The notes below the pieces were generated by a model, which was not told where the DNA came from, ran no database searches, and worked only from the letters and a program-made list of their open reading frames with translations. From Dichetophora obliterata (taxonomy: Eukaryota; Arthropoda; Insecta; Diptera; Sciomyzidae), in the NCBI GenBank assembly GCA_963920525.1, contig OY986436.1:6560501-6624500 (forward strand): DNA of 64,000 bases, read 5' to 3'. Made by a program: the position numbers and the translations under genes. The first letter of the stretch is position 1. The number at the start of each line of letters is the position of its first letter. This document shows positions 59,921 to 64,000 of this stretch, piece after piece.

Positions 59921-61264
59921 TGAGGACATACAAAAAGAAAATAACGGACTGGTTTCTTGCGACAGCTGATAATTTTTTATGCGTTTATAAAGCTTATTAA
60001 AACTTTGTTAAACAACAAACGCGGAGCAGTATATGTGTTTGACCGTTACGTATGTATGTATGTTCATCTGTTCCATCCTCACTTCTAAACTACTTATCAT
60101 AATTTGACAAATGAGGTAGCGTTGGAAGCATTTTGATCGTCTGCTGGTTATAGGATATGTGACGTCACCACATTAAATTAAATATAGCGCCCTCTAGAGG
60201 ACATACAGTCATGAATAAAAAATATGTTTTTAAGAATTTTGATCGTCCGCTGAAGAAAAGTTGTGTGGCATCACATTTAATTGAATTCGTAGAAGAATTT
60301 TAGCTCGTCTATATTCTATATCCAGAATATAAGAATTCAGAGAATTAAGAGGACAGAAAGTCAACTAAACCCCTAACTTCTAAAGTACTTACCATAATTT
60401 GACAAAAGCTGTTTCGTTAGAAGCGTCCGATAGCACGGTGCGACAGTCCAAAATACCTGGGAAGTGTTACCATTTTTCTTGTAGGTCTTGTTGAGTATAA
60501 CAAGACTGCATACCAGAAATTCGCCAAACACCCCCAAAATCTTGACTTACCGTTCAAAAACCGGTTTTTGTACCTTTACACACTTATAAGGCGATTTTCA
60601 GTTTCTTACCGGATTCCTAAAGAATAAACTTCGACCTTTCCAATGATATACATATTGCTTATAAAAACTTGATAAATAAAAAGCAAACACGTTTATTAAC
60701 AATCACGACGCAACTTAGTTTTTAAAAATCGGCTAGTAATTGACTGAGCTATTGATGAAATAAAAATTTTTGCAAAAATGCCTGCACAACGTTTTTCGTG
60801 TTCTTTTGCGCATTTTTTATAGGAGCACAGATAACTTAATATGATATCTTTAAAACTATACCGATGACTGCATATCTATTGAAAAGTCACAAATGTAGCA
60901 AATTTATTAGCTTTTTCGCACATTTAATATTATAGTTGCGCTCTATTTTTTATTATATAGTAAATTTTTTTTATATGAAATGGTTTTCAAAGTGATTAAG
61001 CTGTGAGAAACAAAACGTCAAATGAAGAAACAAAAGTACATATTCCTGATATAAGTTAAGCTTTTATTGCATATTGTGGTTGCAATTCTAAGTTGTTCTC
61101 ATTTTTTTTAAATGCAGAATTTCTAAAAGCCTTACTTAAGAGATGCATTTTGTTTTTGTGGACTTTTTCTCTCATGAATCAGCAAACAGCAGGTTGCGCT
61201 GACGAACATTTTACCTACAATCTCTTTGCTTTTTATGCTCTTTGCGTTCTCTTAAAATAAGCCA

Positions 61265-61575
61265 TGGTATAATTATTTGACAAGGTAGTAGCGTATACTA
61301 GTTTTTTCTGTCGAGCGGCGATGGGTAGTTGTCAAAATTAGTTGTTCATGCAATCAATCAAAGAAATGTGAAAAAATAAGCAACGACTTAAACATAGCTA
61401 GTCAATCACATCAAACTCAAAACATTCCAATAAACTTCGCGAACAAATTTAGGGAATCAAAGAAAAGTTAAAAATAAGCACATAGCTAGTCAACAGCAGC
61501 AAACAACTTAGCTGTTTTTGACAACTACCAATCGCCAAAAAACTGTCACGACTACCTTGTCAAATAATTATACCA
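61265..61575. mobile_element. 311-bp MITE, TGGTATAATTATTTG ends
   Basis: Perfect inverted ends of about 24 bp: TGGTATAATTATTTGACAAG then GTAG. Inner blocks GGTAGTTGTCAAAA / TTTTTGACAACTACC. Non-coding. Confidence 0.85.
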
Positions 61576-62018
61576 GGAGTTAAGCTTTAAAAAATCTAAA
61601 CATTTCAAAAAATAAAAAGAAGTGGAAGAAGTAAAAATTACAACAATATACAATGAGAGCTTTTCTTATGTAAAAAATTGTTTGTTTCTTTATTCTACGT
61701 TTTGTTTTTCACGTCTTTGTAACTTTGAAATATATTATATTAAAACTTAGGCCAGTTCAGCGATGAGCAGGGAGAACATTTTCAACAAGAAATGACAACA
61801 ATAGAAAAACATTTTGAAAGAAAAAATAAAATTGAAATGAAAACGGTCAAGCAAACATTTTTGAGTTGTCATGCTGAAAATGGATTTTTCAAAAAAATCT
61901 ATTTTCATGAAAAATTAATAACTTTGTCAATTATTGACCGATTTTTAAAAACTTTATTAGGTTTAAATTGTTAATAAATATTATACACCCATACAGGTTT
62001 AGTGTATCCGTTATATAA

Positions 62019-63237
62019 TCTATATATATAAAAGAAAGTGTCCGAATGCGATGTAATCCCATAACTCGAGATCGGCCGAACCGATTTTGATGATTTATAC
62101 TTTGTTGGAAAGGTATTTTTTCAGTTCGGGTTTTAAAAAAAAAAAAACTTTAGATGAATGTCTGTCTGTCTGTTTGTTTGTTTGTTTGTTGGTCTTGGAC
62201 CGATATTCCTGAACCTTACACAGCATTTTACTATGACTCTGGAAAGAATAATAGGCTATATGAAGTTTTTATTAGACAAAGGGGCGTGGCACTGCCCATA
62301 TAACCCAAAACTTTAAATCGCCATATTTTGGGCATTTTATGACCTACGTTGATGCTATTTTTTACATATGGTATTGGCATAATTAGGAATACGTACCAGG
62401 ATAAAAGTGGGTGGGACCACGCCCCTTTTTAGGAAAATTAAAAATCGCAATATGACTATATTACATACGTGGAACTACTGGACCGATCGTCATTAAATTT
62501 TCACAATAAGATATTCTTACGAAATAATAAATTCTTGACTATATAAAGTTGTGAGTGGACGAAGGGGCGTGGCCTCGCCCATATAACCCAAAATTTAAAA
62601 TCGTCATATCTTGGGCATTTTTTGACCAACGGCGGCAGTATTTGCTTTATATGGTATTGGCATCAATAGAAATACGTACCAAAAGAAAAGTGGGCGGAGC
62701 ACGCCCCTTTGTTTGCGATATATTGGAGGCTGGACCTGATAACCGATTTAAAATTTTCACAGTGTTCAGCTTTGACTCAGGAATACTTATTACATGATAA
62801 TATTTTTCGACCATGCACACTTCTGCACCTACTTTTTTACTACGTTTATTAACGGCTTTACCACAAATTTAAAATACATATTAATTAAAATAGTGGGGTA
62901 GCCCCATTCTCTTTCTTCCACCACTGTCTTCAAAACAGCTGATTTTATAATACGTGTTAATTAAAATAGAGAGTGGGGTAACCCCATTCTCATTCTCCCA
63001 CAACTGTCTGCGAAACAGCTGATTGTGTTATTGCTGCTTTTTGATTGATCTTAAAATAAAAAGGGGGAGCATGAGCAAATTACATGCGATTCAGTGCTGA
63101 ATTCTAATTGGTTTACAACAAAAAAAGAGGCGAAGCATTGCAATAATTAAATTAAATAAATAAATTTTTGTAAATATATAAATACTTTTAATTTTATTTT
63201 ATACGAGGGGGTAGCGAAGCACACCGGGGTCAGCTAG
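62019..63237 (+). mobile_element. complete-looking non-autonomous Helitron
   Basis: Starts A|TCTATATATATAAAAGAAAG and ends CACCGGGGTCAGCTAG|T, inserted between A and T. It contains a direct duplication with a 281-bp period: GGGGCGTGGC at 62281 and 62562, each followed by GCCCATATAACCCAAAA and ending CACGCCCC. A shorter repeat of about 75 bp (GTGGGGTARCCCCATTCTC) is at 62892 and 62966. TCTG/TTTG simple repeats at 62159-62190. No protein frame. Confidence 0.82.
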
Positions 63238-63599
63238 TTTAGTATATAGAAAAATCGTCAAAGTTGAAAAAGCCAAAAAAATTGACAAAAAGTAAATACA
63301 CACAGCTTTCTCAAGTTGTCTTAAGCAGTGTACATATCGTTGGAAAGGTTTAAGTATTGTCTTTTAGGATCCGGTAAAATTTTTAAAGTCTCTGGCAGCC
63401 AGGTAAGTTATAGGCTTGTCAGGTTGTTAAGCCTATAGGGTTATAGGGTGGGAAAATCGGTTTTTTGACTGTAAGTCCACATTTTGGGGGTGTCCGGCAA
63501 GTTCCAAGTACAGAACATTCTTTAACTCGACAAGACCTACCAGAAAAATAGCATTATCTCCCAGGTATTTCAACTTCGTTTCATTTTGTCACACTGTGT

Positions 63600-64000
63600 A
63601 ATTTTAAATTTTTAACAAAAAAAAATTAATGCTTGTTGTTTCCAAAATCTGGTAAGAAAAACTTTTTCCAATTCCTCAACTGTGTCAAAAGTTACAGATT
63701 TTTATCCAAAAAAAAACTACCTTTTTGACCACTGTGCGGCGTTTTCTTTATTGCTTTGGAAGAGTGTAGGAAAACACTTTTTACACGAAATGGATTACCA
63801 CTTATGATTGCACATATTTCTTTTGTAACGGTTTATATATTTCAGGAAAACGGTCGAAGTTAGTGCAATAAAAATATCGTTTTTTACGATAATTTGAGTT
63901 TAGTCATTATTCCATTTCAAATTCATTATTTTTTTTAAAATTTTATGAAATATTTTTTTAACCTGATATTTTTAGTCCCATTTTTCATGGTCTTCGCAAC
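63600..64000. other. gene-free window end
   Basis: AT-rich; CACTGTGCGGC at 63731 recurs at 5519 and, inverted, near 5108, so a TE terminus may lie here. Nothing else seen. Confidence 0.35.

Larger units (their letters stand above)
60433..63599. mobile_element. 3.2-kb inverted-repeat element enclosing other elements
   Basis: Arms about 60433-60660 and 63340-63599 are inverted: AATACCTGGGA, GTAGGTCTTGT, GAGT, TTTTTGGGGGTGT-type, AACCGGTTTTT and CCGGATYCTAAA blocks in matching order, with outer CACGGTGCGACA / TGTGACA ends. Between them lie a MITE (61265-61575) and a full Helitron (62019-63237). No transposase frame was found in the remaining 1.4 kb. Confidence 0.6.

Overview
This is an AT-rich eukaryotic window with three intron-bearing protein genes, one tRNA gene and a very dense load of transposable elements (TEs). 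Protein similarity to Drosophila, introns of 55-60 nt in two of the genes, and the TE mix (Jockey-type LINEs, Tc1 elements, hAT and Harbinger-like MITEs, Helitrons) point to a higher dipteran. A true fruit fly (Tephritidae) is my best guess; that is inference.

Genes lie mostly in the first 25 kb. Hakai/CBLL1 (+, 9632-11321, 4 coding exons, 465 aa) is an E3 ligase with a RING finger plus a second zinc-binding segment. It converges on a TMEM115-like Golgi membrane protein gene (-, 12506-13935, 3 coding exons, 438 aa). Next is mummy/UAP1 (-, 21418-24500, 2 coding exons, 483 aa), UDP-N-acetylglucosamine pyrophosphorylase, the last step to the chitin and glycan precursor UDP-GlcNAc. A single 95-nt candidate exon on the minus strand at 55547-55641 would splice in frame to an acceptor 5 nt before the mmy start codon. 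If real, mmy has a roughly 31-kb first intron holding most of the TEs and the tRNA-Leu(TAG) gene (49279-49358).

From 25.3 to 34.6 kb lie two decayed Jockey-type LINEs. The first (+, about 25.3-32.1 kb) is interrupted by at least four other elements. Their junctions can be read exactly, because removing each element with one target-site copy restores the LINE reading frame: a 1590-bp hAT-type element (TSD CCTTAAAC), a 1232-bp element flanked by CT, a 183-bp MITE (TSD CTGGTGCT), and a roughly 660-bp element in the endonuclease part. The second LINE (-) is interrupted by an 868-bp Harbinger-like element (TSD TAA) that carries zinc-finger-like coding fragments.

From 35.6 to 41 kb come two dead Tc1 elements with their terminal repeats and TA sites, and Helitrons. 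From 42.8 to 53.5 kb are foldback elements, tandem duplications and a cluster of three small MITEs. A 688-bp hAT-type element with a perfect 8-bp TSD follows at 53899-54586. The last 8 kb hold a Helitron (-), a 726-bp foldback, and a 3.2-kb inverted-repeat element that encloses a MITE and a complete-looking Helitron (+).

I found no prokaryotic-type system, CRISPR array, or LTR/retroviral gene. The most interesting items are the layered insertions, the possible giant first intron and N-terminal isoform of mmy, and a 74-nt near-perfect hairpin inside Hakai intron 2.
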